Assembly: GCF_000233695.2 (NCBI RefSeq)
Contig: NZ_CM001488.1
Coordinates: forward strand, 2,106,403 to 2,170,402
Length of the DNA: 64,000 bases
Direction: 5' to 3'
Source: Desulfobacter postgatei 2ac9
Lineage (GTDB): Bacteria > Desulfobacterota > Desulfobacteria > Desulfobacterales > Desulfobacteraceae
The notes under the pieces were generated by a model that saw only the letters and a list, made by a program, of their open reading frames with translations, made no database searches and had not been told where the DNA came from. Each line of letters starts with the position of its first letter. The stretch's first letter is position 1. Positions 42,064-50,881 of the stretch are shown here, piece by piece. A program made the position numbers and the translations under genes.

Positions 42064-44043
42064 TCAAACAGCAAATAAGGTCAACTGACCGCGCCGTGCA
42101 TCGGCATGCTGAATCGTTACCTGAATCTGATCCCCTGATTTGAGTTTCAGCCCGGATGCCGGCAGCCTGGATTCAAGCATGAACTCCTTGAGCAGGACGT
42201 TGTAATGGTCCCTGTATGCATCCAGCACCAGTCCTTCAAAGCTTTCTCCCCTTAAATCCTGCAGGTATTTGATCAGCCAATAGCGTTTACGGGCAGCCTG
42301 GATGCGTCCTGTATTGGATACAGCCACGGAAATGGCGGCAAGGATATCGTCAAGCTCACGGGATGAGTAGGGTGTGCCTATACCGAATATTGCCTTGATT
42401 TGGCGCTGGGTAAGCAGGTCATGGTAGCGCCTGATGGGGGAGGTGGCCGTAACATAAGCCGGCACCCCAAGGCCTGCATGGGGCTCGGCATGGGTGGTGA
42501 TAACCGCCCGGCTTAACTGCTTGCGTTGGAGGAAATTGGGCATTAACTGCGTTTCAATACCCTTGAAAATACGCTGTTTGGGTTGTGCCTGGGACCGGAA
42601 TACCCCAGGCATGTCATTATTTTTTAAAAACTCAGCCATCAGGGTATTGGCCAGAATCATCATCTCTGAGACCAGCATCCGTGATGGATTCTCCCGATCC
42701 ACTTTTGTATAATTGATATTTTTGTTTTCATCCAGCCATACATTGACCTCGGGCAAGGTGATTTGGATAGCCCCGGCCTTGAGGCGTTTATCACGCAGTA
42801 CGGTTGCCATTTTGTAAAGTGTGGTAATGGGATCATTTTTACCGTTTACAATATTGGCCTCGGTATAGCTCATCTGCTGGTGGACTTTGATCACCGATGG
42901 AACGATTTGATAGTCCTGGATTTCAAAAAAACGGTTCATATGTACAAGGGTTGAAACCCCTGGTCGCAATTGGCCTTCCTTGAGACTGCACAGATCTTCG
43001 GACAGGCTGGGTGGTATCATGGGCAGTTTGTCGTCGGGCATGTATATGGACGAGGCTCGCTCCCGGGCGGCCATATCAATGGTATCTCCATTGCGGATGT
43101 AGGCCCCGACATCAATAATATGAATGCCAAGCCGATAACCGTTTTCCGTTGTTTCAAGGCTGATGGCGTCGTCATAATCCTGGGTGGACTGGCCGTCAAT
43201 GGTAATTAATGGCAGATTTGTCAGATCCTTGCGTTTGGGATCGTCAAATACCAAGGGGGCTGTTTTGCACAGATAATCTGCGGTCTGCATCACCTTGGGT
43301 GAGAATGTAGTGGGAATTTGCAGAGATATAAGGTCCAGGTTTTCATCCGCATCCCAGATGCGGGCTTTTACAAAAAGCTCAAATATCCGGTCCGGGGAAC
43401 TTAAACCTGCTTTTTTGATGATTTCCTTTGCTAAAAAGGATTTTTCAGCTTCATTACCGAAAATATAATAATCTTTTAAAATTTTTAGGAGAATCGGGTC
43501 TTGCTCTTCACTGACATGATCCTGGTCCCGGAGTCGAACCAGCCAGGCTGACCCTTTTGTGATCAGGGAATTCCTTCGTTCTTCTTCCCGGATCTGCCGT
43601 TTCTTTGCTTCCATCTGGGCTTCCGTGAAAGGCAAAAAAATTATTTTGTTAAATTTGAAATAGAGGCGGTCATTAAAAAAAGCCCGGATAACTGCAGCTT
43701 CATGGTCCGGTGTCAACGGCGGATCAAAACAGAATAAGGTCATGGTGGAAATATCAATTTCCTGGGGGTCATCATGAAGAATTTCCCATAACCCCCTTAT
43801 ATCTATAGACTCTGACAATTTTTTGCGGGTTTCAGTTATTTTTTTGAGGTGCGTGACCAAGGTTGTTTTGGAAAGTCCCGTATCCAGCCCGGTCTCGGAA
43901 ATATGTGCCAGCCGTTTTTCGGAAAAGCTCACTTCCCGGCTGTTCTCATTAAGCAGCCGAAGTTTTCCTTTTGCTTCACTTAAAATAACCGCAGATATAA
44001 TTTTTTGCTGGTCTATATATTCAACAATGTTGCCAATATTCAT
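42064..44043 (-). CDS. RNase II/R-family exoribonuclease (RNB domain)
   Basis: About 659 aa. A 3'-5' exoribonuclease with an RNB catalytic domain: TIDGQSTQDYDDAISLE (about 300) holds the four metal-binding Asp residues, and IHIIDVGAYIRNGD, MPGVFRSQAQPKQR and TATSPIRRYHDLLTQRQI follow. A C-terminal S1-like domain ends QHADARRGQLTLFAV. The N-terminal 250 residues are less conserved than in E. coli enzymes. ATG at 44043 was chosen because upstream codons of the longer frame are low-complexity Phe/Leu-rich sequence that overlaps the divergent gene. Between RNase II and RNase R it cannot be placed with certainty. Confidence 0.88.
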   Translation of the reverse strand: MNIGNIVEYIDQQKIISAVILSEAKGKLRLLNENSREVSFSEKRLAHISETGLDTGLSKTTLVTHLKKITETRKKLSESIDIRGLWEILHDDPQEIDISTMTLFCFDPPLTPDHEAAVIRAFFNDRLYFKFNKIIFLPFTEAQMEAKKRQIREEERRNSLITKGSAWLVRLRDQDHVSEEQDPILLKILKDYYIFGNEAEKSFLAKEIIKKAGLSSPDRIFELFVKARIWDADENLDLISLQIPTTFSPKVMQTADYLCKTAPLVFDDPKRKDLTNLPLITIDGQSTQDYDDAISLETTENGYRLGIHIIDVGAYIRNGDTIDMAARERASSIYMPDDKLPMIPPSLSEDLCSLKEGQLRPGVSTLVHMNRFFEIQDYQIVPSVIKVHQQMSYTEANIVNGKNDPITTLYKMATVLRDKRLKAGAIQITLPEVNVWLDENKNINYTKVDRENPSRMLVSEMMILANTLMAEFLKNNDMPGVFRSQAQPKQRIFKGIETQLMPNFLQRKQLSRAVITTHAEPHAGLGVPAYVTATSPIRRYHDLLTQRQIKAIFGIGTPYSSRELDDILAAISVAVSNTGRIQAARKRYWLIKYLQDLRGESFEGLVLDAYRDHYNVLLKEFMLESRLPASGLKLKSGDQIQVTIQHADARRGQLTLFAV

Positions 44044-44137
44044 GAAGGGACAATAACAGGAAGGTGTATTAAAGTCAAATGCGACAAACAAAGACTGCAC
44101 CTTGAAAAGACCTTGTTTTTCAAGTAAGATAGGTACT

Positions 44138-44812
44138 ATGGCGAAGAAAAATACCAGGAAAAATAAACAAAAATTAAAGCGTAAAAATGATCTGCCTAAG
44201 CTGGCATCCGACAAAGATTTTATTGATGCTTTTTTAGCGCATGGCGAAGAGGTATTAAAAGAAAAACAGGAAAAGATCAAAAAACCCGTTGAATCCTCCA
44301 AGAACTTAAATAAACATGGCCTTCCCTTTCTGGATGATTATGAAAGTTGGATGAATAAAAATATTGATCCTCATACGCCATCTGCTGAGAATACAGCAGA
44401 AATAGAACCGGAAGTGCCTGAACAAGAAGTCGCGTTTTCAACGCTACTGGAAGTCTGGCTGAAACAGAACCCTCTTTCCAGTCATGCGCCTAAGCCTATG
44501 CCCTTGAAACGAAGACTCAAGCGCTATCCCCCACCCGAAGCAGATCTTGACCTCCATGGGTTTACAGCTATAGGAGCACAGGTTAAGACGCGATCTTTTA
44601 TTTCAGGTGCCCATGTTCAGGGTTTTTTTACCCTCCGCATTATTGTGGGCAAGGGGCTTCACTCAGAAAGCGGCCCCGTGCTTCCCCATGTGGTGGAGGA
44701 TCTGTTAAAGGAGATGAAAAAGGAAGATATTGTTCTATCATATAAATGGGAGGGTGGAAAAAGATCAAAATTCGGTGCTTTACTGGTTTATCTTAAGCGT
44801 TTTACTGATTAA
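44138..44812 (+). CDS. Smr-domain protein
   Basis: 224 aa. A basic N terminus (KKNTRKNKQKLKRKND) and a low-complexity middle precede a C-terminal Smr domain: DLDLHGFTAIGAQVKTRSFI, LRIIVGKGLHS, and a final KFGALLVYLKRF. The DLHG and GKG motifs are those of MutS2/Smr nucleases. The gene is divergent from the ribonuclease gene and may share its regulatory gap. ATG at 44138 follows AGATAGG; a frame extending to 44102 is less likely. Its 3' end overlaps that of mltG by 11 bases. Confidence 0.88.
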   Translation: MAKKNTRKNKQKLKRKNDLPKLASDKDFIDAFLAHGEEVLKEKQEKIKKPVESSKNLNKHGLPFLDDYESWMNKNIDPHTPSAENTAEIEPEVPEQEVAFSTLLEVWLKQNPLSSHAPKPMPLKRRLKRYPPPEADLDLHGFTAIGAQVKTRSFISGAHVQGFFTLRIIVGKGLHSESGPVLPHVVEDLLKEMKKEDIVLSYKWEGGKRSKFGALLVYLKRFTD

Positions 44813-45890
44813 GCTGATATTTTTTAACGGCCTTGTTGTGGTCTTCCAGGTTGGTAGAAAATTGATGCGTGGTGTCGTTTTTTGATACAAAATAAAGGTA
44901 GTCTGTCTGGGCAGGGTACAGCGCTGCCTTAAGAGATTGGGCGCCCGGGTTGGCAATGGGACCGACCGGAAGTCCGTCTATCTGGTAGGTATTATAGGGT
45001 GTGACACGCCTTAGATGTTTATATCGAATCCGTCCACAATAATCAGAAACCCCGTAAATCACTGTCGGGTCACTTTCAAGTCGCATATGGCGTTTTAGCC
45101 GGTTATGGAAGACCGATGAAATTATGGACCGTTCTTTTTTATTGCCGGTCTCCTTTTCGATTATTGAGGCGAGGATGACAATTTCATGGACACTTAAGCC
45201 GATCTCTTTTGCGCGGATTTTCCACTTTTCATTGAATGTTTTGTTAAAGGTCGAGAGCATCTTTTTGATCAATGTTTTGCAGTCTGTTTCCTTGGAGAAA
45301 AAATAGGTATTTGGAAACAGATATCCTTCTAAGGTCGTGCCCGGTATTTCAAATTGATTGATCCATTCAAGCTCATTGCACAAAGCTAAAAATTGCTGTC
45401 TGGAACATAAACCGGCTTCCTGGGCGAGCAAGGCAATTTCTTCCATGTTCAGTCCTTCTGGAACGGTGAATCGGTATACTTTGTGTTTACCCGAGATCAG
45501 AAGGCTTAAAATGGCTTCTGGATTCATACCGGTGTTCATCTCATATTCCCCTGCTTTTATCCGGGTTGTTGCCTTTTTTATCCGGGCATAAAGTTTAAAC
45601 GCAATGAGGTTTGAGATTAAATCCTGGTCTTTAAGGTTTTGGGCTATGGTAGGTAAGTGCTCGCCGGGAGATATCGTAAAGGTGACTGGTTGGTAAGGAG
45701 TGATACCCACAGAGGTTTTAATAAAAGAAACCATCCAAAGAATTAAACTGCCCGCTGTTAGAGCAATGCACAGAAAGATCATAGCGAAAATAAAGGCAGG
45801 CTTTTTTATTGCTTTACATGGTTTGTCCGGTTTTTTGTCAGGGGGTTGTTCCTGTTCCGGAGGGAAGATTATTTCTTGGGAATTATTCAA
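44802..45890 (-). CDS. mltG: Endolytic transglycosylase MltG
   Basis: A 362-aa inner-membrane YceG/MltG protein that cleaves nascent peptidoglycan. N-terminal cytosolic Pro/Lys-rich tail, TM (FIFAMIFLCIALTAGSLILWMV), a LysM-like segment (VTFTISPGEHLPTIAQNLKD), and the catalytic domain with LEGYLFPNTYFF, ASIIEKETG (catalytic Glu), VFHNRLKRHMRLESDPTVIYG and YNTYQIDGLPVGPIANPG. It starts at TTG 45890 with no clear ribosome site, so the start is uncertain. Separated from rnfB by a terminator hairpin. Confidence 0.93.
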   Translation of the reverse strand: MNNSQEIIFPPEQEQPPDKKPDKPCKAIKKPAFIFAMIFLCIALTAGSLILWMVSFIKTSVGITPYQPVTFTISPGEHLPTIAQNLKDQDLISNLIAFKLYARIKKATTRIKAGEYEMNTGMNPEAILSLLISGKHKVYRFTVPEGLNMEEIALLAQEAGLCSRQQFLALCNELEWINQFEIPGTTLEGYLFPNTYFFSKETDCKTLIKKMLSTFNKTFNEKWKIRAKEIGLSVHEIVILASIIEKETGNKKERSIISSVFHNRLKRHMRLESDPTVIYGVSDYCGRIRYKHLRRVTPYNTYQIDGLPVGPIANPGAQSLKAALYPAQTDYLYFVSKNDTTHQFSTNLEDHNKAVKKYQLNQ

Positions 45891-45907
45891 ATCAGTGATT
45901 TATACGT

Positions 45908-45950
45908 GTTGAAATTAAAACGGGTCTGCCGGTAAATCGGTCAGACCCGT
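45908..45950 (-). terminator. Terminator of the rnf operon
   Basis: ACGGGTCTG (45920-45928) and CAGACCCGT (45942-45950) form a 9-bp stem with a further CCG/CGG pairing. Read on the minus strand it is followed by TTTTAATTTC. It lies 28 bases beyond the rnfB stop. Confidence 0.75.
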
Positions 45951-45978
45951 ATGTTTTAATTATTTCCTTGTAGCTTAC

Positions 45979-48063
45979 TTATTTGGCAATAGGAAACTCG
46001 GTATCGGGATTGTAGCAGATCCGACAGCAGTTCAGACAGCGATTAGCCTCGGCAAGCGCCTGCTCTTCGGGCAGAACCAGATCAACTTCAATCATTGAAT
46101 CCAGCCTTTGGCTAACCGGGATTTCCGGCATTTTTGCCCGTTTGCTGGGAGTTATGCCATCAACTTTTTTGAAAATAGATTCAGGGATTCTTTTTCCCAG
46201 TAAGGAATTTTCGACCGGTTCAACCGGTTTCCCTTTCAGGAACAGGTCGATGGCGCGGGCGGCACGCCTTCCGCCGCCAATGGCAGTAACAACAAGGGAA
46301 GGTCCGGTTGCCGAATCACCCCCGGTGAAAATATATGGGATTGAAGTTTGCAAGGTTTCAGGATTGTTGTCAATGGTATTCCAGCGGGTCAATTCCAAAT
46401 CTTTTATTTTCGGAGTTGGATCAGTATCCTTAAAAGAGGGATCCGGTGCCTGACTGATGGCAGAGATGACCATATCAACGTCCAGTACCGTTTCAGATCC
46501 TTCAACCGGTACAGGCCGTCTTCTACCGGATTTATCCGGTTCACCCAGTTCCATCTTCAGGTATTCAAGGCCTTTAACCTTGCCGTTTTCATCTCCAATG
46601 ACCCGTGTGGGGGCTGCAAGGAATACAAAATCAATCCCTTCCTCTTCGGCTGCATGAATTTCCACTGCATTGGCAGGCATTTCCTTCCGGGTTCTTCTGT
46701 AAACAATGTACACTTTTTCAAGCCCCAGCCGCTTCAGTGTTCTGACGCAGTCAATGGCGCTGTTCCCACCACCGACGATAGCAGCGGTTTTTCCTATCTT
46801 CATTTCCTGACCGCTGGAAAATCTCGAAAGCCATTCAATTCCCTTATAACATCCGTCAAGATCTTCCCCTTCAATGCCAAGGGCATAATCCTTCCAGGCA
46901 CCAATTCCCATGAATATGGCGTTGTATCCGGAGGCTACCAAAGAGCTTAGTCCAAAGTCTACTCCGAATTTAACTTGGGTAAAGGCCTTTATTCCTAAAT
47001 CGAGAATTCCCTGGATTTCCCAATCCAGAACCTTTTTAGGAAGTCTGTATTCTGGGATGCCGTATCTGATAATACCGCCAAGTTTTGGCATAGCGTCAAA
47101 GATATCGACCTGATGACCGAGGCGCCTTAAAAAATATGCACAGGAAAGTCCGGCAGGCCCGCCGCCAATTACAGCGACCTTTTTACCGGTATCAGGGGCA
47201 CAAGTAATGGGAATCCGGGAACCGGAATTCATTTCATAGTCAGCCACAAAGCGTTTGAGCTGGTTAATGGAAACCGGTTCATCCTCAATACCCCTTCTGC
47301 ACATATCTTCACAGGGATGAGGACATACCCTTCCGCAGGAAAGGAGAAGGGGGTTTCTCATGCGTATGGTCTGAACCGCCTCGGCATATTTTCCGGCTTT
47401 TATTTCACTGATATATTTCGGAATATTGATTTCAGCAGGGCAGGTCTGGGAACACGGTGCCAGAGCTCCTTGTTCCTGGTTGAATTCCATTAGTTTTTCG
47501 CTCAGGGTCTTGACTTGAATAATATTTTTGGGGCAGGCCTTCTGGCAGGCACCGCAACCAACGCATTTGGCGTCATCAACCACAGGATATCCGTTTGGTC
47601 CCATGTAAAGCGCACCAAACTGACAGGCCTTGATACAGTCTCCAAGACCGATGCAGCCAACCGTACAAACTCTGTGTCCGCCAAATATGGCAGCCATGGC
47701 TTTGCATGATGAAACACCCATATAGTGGTATTTATCAGCGGCCCGATTGCCGCCCTCACACATATTGTAGGATAACCGAGCTTCGGCCGCGCCCGCATCA
47801 ACGCCCATAATTCGGGAAACCGCTTCAACGCCTTCCTTTGAATTGACAATACAAAGGGTCGGGGGTTCTTTACCAGATACGATTGCTGCTGCAGCTGCAG
47901 AACAGCCCGCGTACCCGCAACCGCCACAGTTGGCACCTGCAAGATTGTTTTCTACCTGTGCGATTCTGGGATCTTCATACACATAAAAGATTTTTGAAGA
48001 AAGACTGAGCACGATGCCGCATGTTGCGCCAATGCCCAGCATTAGCAGTATAGCTGGAATCAT
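45979..48063 (-). CDS. rnfB: RnfB fused to a glutamate-synthase-like (GltD) flavoprotein domain
   Basis: 694 aa, against about 270-330 for most RnfB. Residues 1-30 are the membrane anchor. Then come the RnfB cluster domain (NCGGCGYAGCSAAAAAI) and ferredoxin motifs (CTVGCIGLGDCIKACQ; CVGCGACQKACP). From about residue 200 a GltD-type module follows: its Fe-S entry (CSQTCPAEINIPKYI, CGRVCPHPCEDMCRR), FAD site (VAVIGGGPAGLSCAYFLRR), NAD(P) site (AAIVGGGNSAIDCVRTLKRL) and FTGGDSATGPSLVVTAIGGG. The tail has CLNCCRICYNPDTEFP. The fusion would bring an NAD(P)H/flavin reaction directly onto the ferredoxin-facing subunit. Last gene of the rnf operon. Confidence 0.93.
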   Translation of the reverse strand: MIPAILLMLGIGATCGIVLSLSSKIFYVYEDPRIAQVENNLAGANCGGCGYAGCSAAAAAIVSGKEPPTLCIVNSKEGVEAVSRIMGVDAGAAEARLSYNMCEGGNRAADKYHYMGVSSCKAMAAIFGGHRVCTVGCIGLGDCIKACQFGALYMGPNGYPVVDDAKCVGCGACQKACPKNIIQVKTLSEKLMEFNQEQGALAPCSQTCPAEINIPKYISEIKAGKYAEAVQTIRMRNPLLLSCGRVCPHPCEDMCRRGIEDEPVSINQLKRFVADYEMNSGSRIPITCAPDTGKKVAVIGGGPAGLSCAYFLRRLGHQVDIFDAMPKLGGIIRYGIPEYRLPKKVLDWEIQGILDLGIKAFTQVKFGVDFGLSSLVASGYNAIFMGIGAWKDYALGIEGEDLDGCYKGIEWLSRFSSGQEMKIGKTAAIVGGGNSAIDCVRTLKRLGLEKVYIVYRRTRKEMPANAVEIHAAEEEGIDFVFLAAPTRVIGDENGKVKGLEYLKMELGEPDKSGRRRPVPVEGSETVLDVDMVISAISQAPDPSFKDTDPTPKIKDLELTRWNTIDNNPETLQTSIPYIFTGGDSATGPSLVVTAIGGGRRAARAIDLFLKGKPVEPVENSLLGKRIPESIFKKVDGITPSKRAKMPEIPVSQRLDSMIEVDLVLPEEQALAEANRCLNCCRICYNPDTEFPIAK

Positions 48064-48098
48064 ACAATCACCTTACATTATATTATTTTTGTGTTAAA

Positions 48099-48674
48099 CT
48101 AAACCATGCCCCTGAAAACGGTAAAGATCAATGCGATCAGACCCGCAGTCACAAGACCGATTGAGGTATCCTGTAAAGCTTTAGGCACCCGGGCAAGGAT
48201 GATTCTTTCCCTGACGCCTGCGAACAGAACCAGGGCAAGACCAAAACCTACGGCATAGGCAAAGGAGGATACCAGAGCCTCAATAAAGGTGTACTCTTCC
48301 TTGATGTTAATCAGACACACACCCATAACCGCGCAGTTGGTTGTAATCAATGGAAGAAAGATACCCAGGCCTGCATACAGTCCAGGGATACTCTTTTTTA
48401 AGAACATTTCCACGAATTGAACCAAGGAGGCTATGACCAGAATAAAAGAGAGTGTGCGCAGAAATTCAACATTCAGCGCTTTAAGCAGGTACATGTCTAA
48501 AATCCAGGTTATCATGCCTGCCATGACTAGAACAAATACAACAGCCATTCCCATGCCCATGGCCGTCTCCATTTTCTTGGAGGTGCCTAGAAAAGGGCAG
48601 TTACCTAAGAATTGGGCAAGGAGAATATTGTTGATGAAAATACAGCTAATTGCTAGAATAAATAAATCACCCAT
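48099..48674 (-). CDS. rnfA: Rnf complex subunit A
   Basis: A 191-aa six-span membrane subunit of the ferredoxin:NAD+ oxidoreductase (ion-translocating) complex. NNILLAQFLGNCPFLGTSKKM near the N terminus holds the Cys that binds the membrane Fe-S centre, and PLITTNCAVMGVCLINI (about 105) supplies the second. It is paralogous to RnfE in the next gene. The gene is 35 bases before rnfB and 18 after rnfE, on the minus strand. Confidence 0.94.
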   Translation of the reverse strand: MGDLFILAISCIFINNILLAQFLGNCPFLGTSKKMETAMGMGMAVVFVLVMAGMITWILDMYLLKALNVEFLRTLSFILVIASLVQFVEMFLKKSIPGLYAGLGIFLPLITTNCAVMGVCLINIKEEYTFIEALVSSFAYAVGFGLALVLFAGVRERIILARVPKALQDTSIGLVTAGLIALIFTVFRGMV

Positions 48675-48692
48675 GTTATAAATCTCCTTACC

Positions 48693-49301
48693 TTATTTTT
48701 GCCCGATGAGGTTCATCAGGCAGAGCATTAGGCCCAGGCCGATAAATGCACCCGGAGCTTCAACCATGAATTGAAAGGGAATATAGCCATGACCTATTGT
48801 AAAGATGGGAGAACCACCCCATACTGTCAGCGTGCCGGCTCCAATGAGCTCACGTACAGCCCCGAGTGCTGCCAGGGACATAGTAAAACCAATACCCATG
48901 CCCAAGCCGTCAGCCGCAGACGGAATGACTGTATTTTTACCGGCAAAGGCTTCTGCCCGGCCCAGTACAATACAGTTTACAACAATCAAGGGTATGAAAA
49001 TACCGAGTTTCAGGAACAGTTCATAGGTATACGCCTGCATCATAAATTCCACAATGGTAACAAAGGTGGCGATGATAACGATATAGCAGGCAATTCTGAC
49101 CTTCGAGGGGATTATATTCCTAAGCATGGAGACTAAAATATTTGAGAAGACCAGAACAAAGGTGGTGGCTATACCCATGCCTATACCATTTTCTACGGTC
49201 TTGGTTACGGCAAGCGTGGGGCAAAGCCCAAGAACCAGCCGGAACGGGGGAATTTCCGCCCACAGACCTTTTGTAAATTCTTTTACCAGGGATTGTGCCA
49301 T
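48693..49301 (-). CDS. rnfE: Rnf complex subunit E
   Basis: A 202-aa six-span membrane subunit, paralogue of RnfA with inverted topology. PPFRLVLGLCPTLAVTKTVENG and IPLIVVNCIVLGRAEAFAGKN carry the two conserved Cys that hold the intramembrane iron centre with RnfA. Normal length. It follows rnfG at 21 bases in the same transcript. Confidence 0.94.
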   Translation of the reverse strand: MAQSLVKEFTKGLWAEIPPFRLVLGLCPTLAVTKTVENGIGMGIATTFVLVFSNILVSMLRNIIPSKVRIACYIVIIATFVTIVEFMMQAYTYELFLKLGIFIPLIVVNCIVLGRAEAFAGKNTVIPSAADGLGMGIGFTMSLAALGAVRELIGAGTLTVWGGSPIFTIGHGYIPFQFMVEAPGAFIGLGLMLCLMNLIGQK

Positions 49302-49322
49302 AATTATCTCTCCTGAACGACC

Positions 49323-49907
49323 TTAGTTAGCGATCTGTTTAACGATTTCAGGTTTCAGTTTCTTGTATAGTGCCTGGGCTGCTATTGCGGCCTGGCTAAC
49401 ACCGACTGACGTGACTGTTGCACCGGACATGCCATCAATGCTTCCGCCGCCGTTCTTAAGTCCAAAATTGGCGGACATGGACATACCGGCAAACTGGGAG
49501 ACAAAGGACAAGTCCTCTTTTGCCCTGGAACCGATGCCGGGGGTTTCCGAGTGGGTTGTAACGCGTACCGCGATGATTTCATCGGTTTCAAGGTTGATAC
49601 CGACCATCAGGCCGACAGGCCCACCAAATCCGGTACCTTTGGCTTCAAATGCAACGGCTTTCTGTCCGTCGCCAAGAATACCCGGGAATACCTGAAGTGT
49701 GGTATCATCAACAGTTACGTCAACACGTTCCTGGATTGGATTATTGGTGATATCCGTGAAAATTTCTTTGATGGCGGGTGCTTTCTGGAATTTTAAGACC
49801 TGCTCTTCAATCTGGGGCTTGGTTGTTTTTTCAACAGCTGCCAGAAGGCCGCCGGATACTGCCGTGAGAACGGTCAGTACCACAATCATACTTAGCATCT
49901 CACGCAT
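49323..49907 (-). CDS. rnfG: Rnf complex subunit G (covalent FMN)
   Basis: A 194-aa periplasm-facing subunit. N-terminal span (MLSMIVVLTVLTAVSGGLLAAV), then the FMN domain with HSETPGIGSRAKED and the flavinylation site DGMSGATVTS, where the second Thr carries FMN by phosphoester linkage. ATG at 49907 follows AAGGGGGTG and overlaps the rnfD stop by eight bases; a longer frame reaches 49925 inside rnfD. Confidence 0.93.
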   Translation of the reverse strand: MREMLSMIVVLTVLTAVSGGLLAAVEKTTKPQIEEQVLKFQKAPAIKEIFTDITNNPIQERVDVTVDDTTLQVFPGILGDGQKAVAFEAKGTGFGGPVGLMVGINLETDEIIAVRVTTHSETPGIGSRAKEDLSFVSQFAGMSMSANFGLKNGGGSIDGMSGATVTSVGVSQAAIAAQALYKKLKPEIVKQIAN

Positions 49908-50865
49908 TGGGCACCCCCTTTCCAAGGGCTTTGGGTTTTATTACATCAATCAGCGGATTGATAAGGTTTATCAACAGGATGGACAGGATCGTGCCGTCCG
50001 GATAAATACCTATATTGCGGACCAGAATGATCATGAACCCACCTAAAAATCCGTAAATCAGCATGGGAATGAGATGAACCGGGGAGGATGAATTTTCAAC
50101 AGCCAGGAAGAAGGCGCCTATAAGGGTATATCCTGCGAACAAGTGAAATATCGGCGGGGCATATGTATCCGGATGAAGCAGATAGAAAATCGTTGCGGTA
50201 ATCAGAATGCCTGCGATGAACGAAACAACAATTTCCCATCTGGCATAACCCCTTAACATCAGATAAATTCCGCCGATAATGATGCCAAGTCCGAAAGTGG
50301 AGCCAATACCGCCAACTTCCTTGCCCATGAGCAGATCGTAGTTGGAGAATGAGGCCAGAGCGGATGTGCCCTGGGATTTCAGCGCTGCCAAAGGTGCAAG
50401 GGCGGTGAAATCAAACTGATATGATACATAAGCTGTGTCGAAGTCTAAGAGGGCGGGCCAAGACATCATGAGAATGGCAATACCCACCAGCGTCGGATGG
50501 AAAGGATTACCGCCGGTACCGCCGAATGCATATTTACCTAAGACGACCGCAACAAATGTCCCGGTGATTACAACCCACCACGGCATTGTGGCTGGAACCA
50601 TCATGCCCAATAGCAGGCCGATGACCGCAGATTCCATATTGCCTATGGCAATTTTTTGCTTGGATATGACTGACATGATCACTTCCCAGAGCATGGCTGA
50701 TGAAGTGGCAAGTGTCAACACCCCAAGGGCAGGCGCACCAAAATTGAGAACACCGAAAAGTGCGGCCGGTAAAAGAGCGATAATAAAATTCAGATTCTGT
50801 TGAAACAGGCTGTCTCCGGTATGCCAGAACGGGGCATGGGAAACGATCAATTTAGTGTTTGTCAT
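49900..50865 (-). CDS. rnfD: Rnf complex subunit D
   Basis: A 321-aa membrane subunit related to NqrB, with about nine spans. PFWHTGDSLFQQNLNFIIALLPA, GKYAFGGTGGNPFHPTLVGIAILMMSWP, and a C-terminal span set before VRNIGIYPDGTILSILLINLINPLID. The segment where RnfD usually carries the FMN-binding Thr (a T-P-L sequence after the first cytosolic loop) reads DFTALAPLAALK, with Ala before Pro, so covalent FMN may be absent. ATG at 50865 follows GGGAG; the longer frame overlaps rnfC. Confidence 0.92.
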   Translation of the reverse strand: MTNTKLIVSHAPFWHTGDSLFQQNLNFIIALLPAALFGVLNFGAPALGVLTLATSSAMLWEVIMSVISKQKIAIGNMESAVIGLLLGMMVPATMPWWVVITGTFVAVVLGKYAFGGTGGNPFHPTLVGIAILMMSWPALLDFDTAYVSYQFDFTALAPLAALKSQGTSALASFSNYDLLMGKEVGGIGSTFGLGIIIGGIYLMLRGYARWEIVVSFIAGILITATIFYLLHPDTYAPPIFHLFAGYTLIGAFFLAVENSSSPVHLIPMLIYGFLGGFMIILVRNIGIYPDGTILSILLINLINPLIDVIKPKALGKGVPNA

Positions 50866-50881
50866 TGGCTTTCTCCCATCT

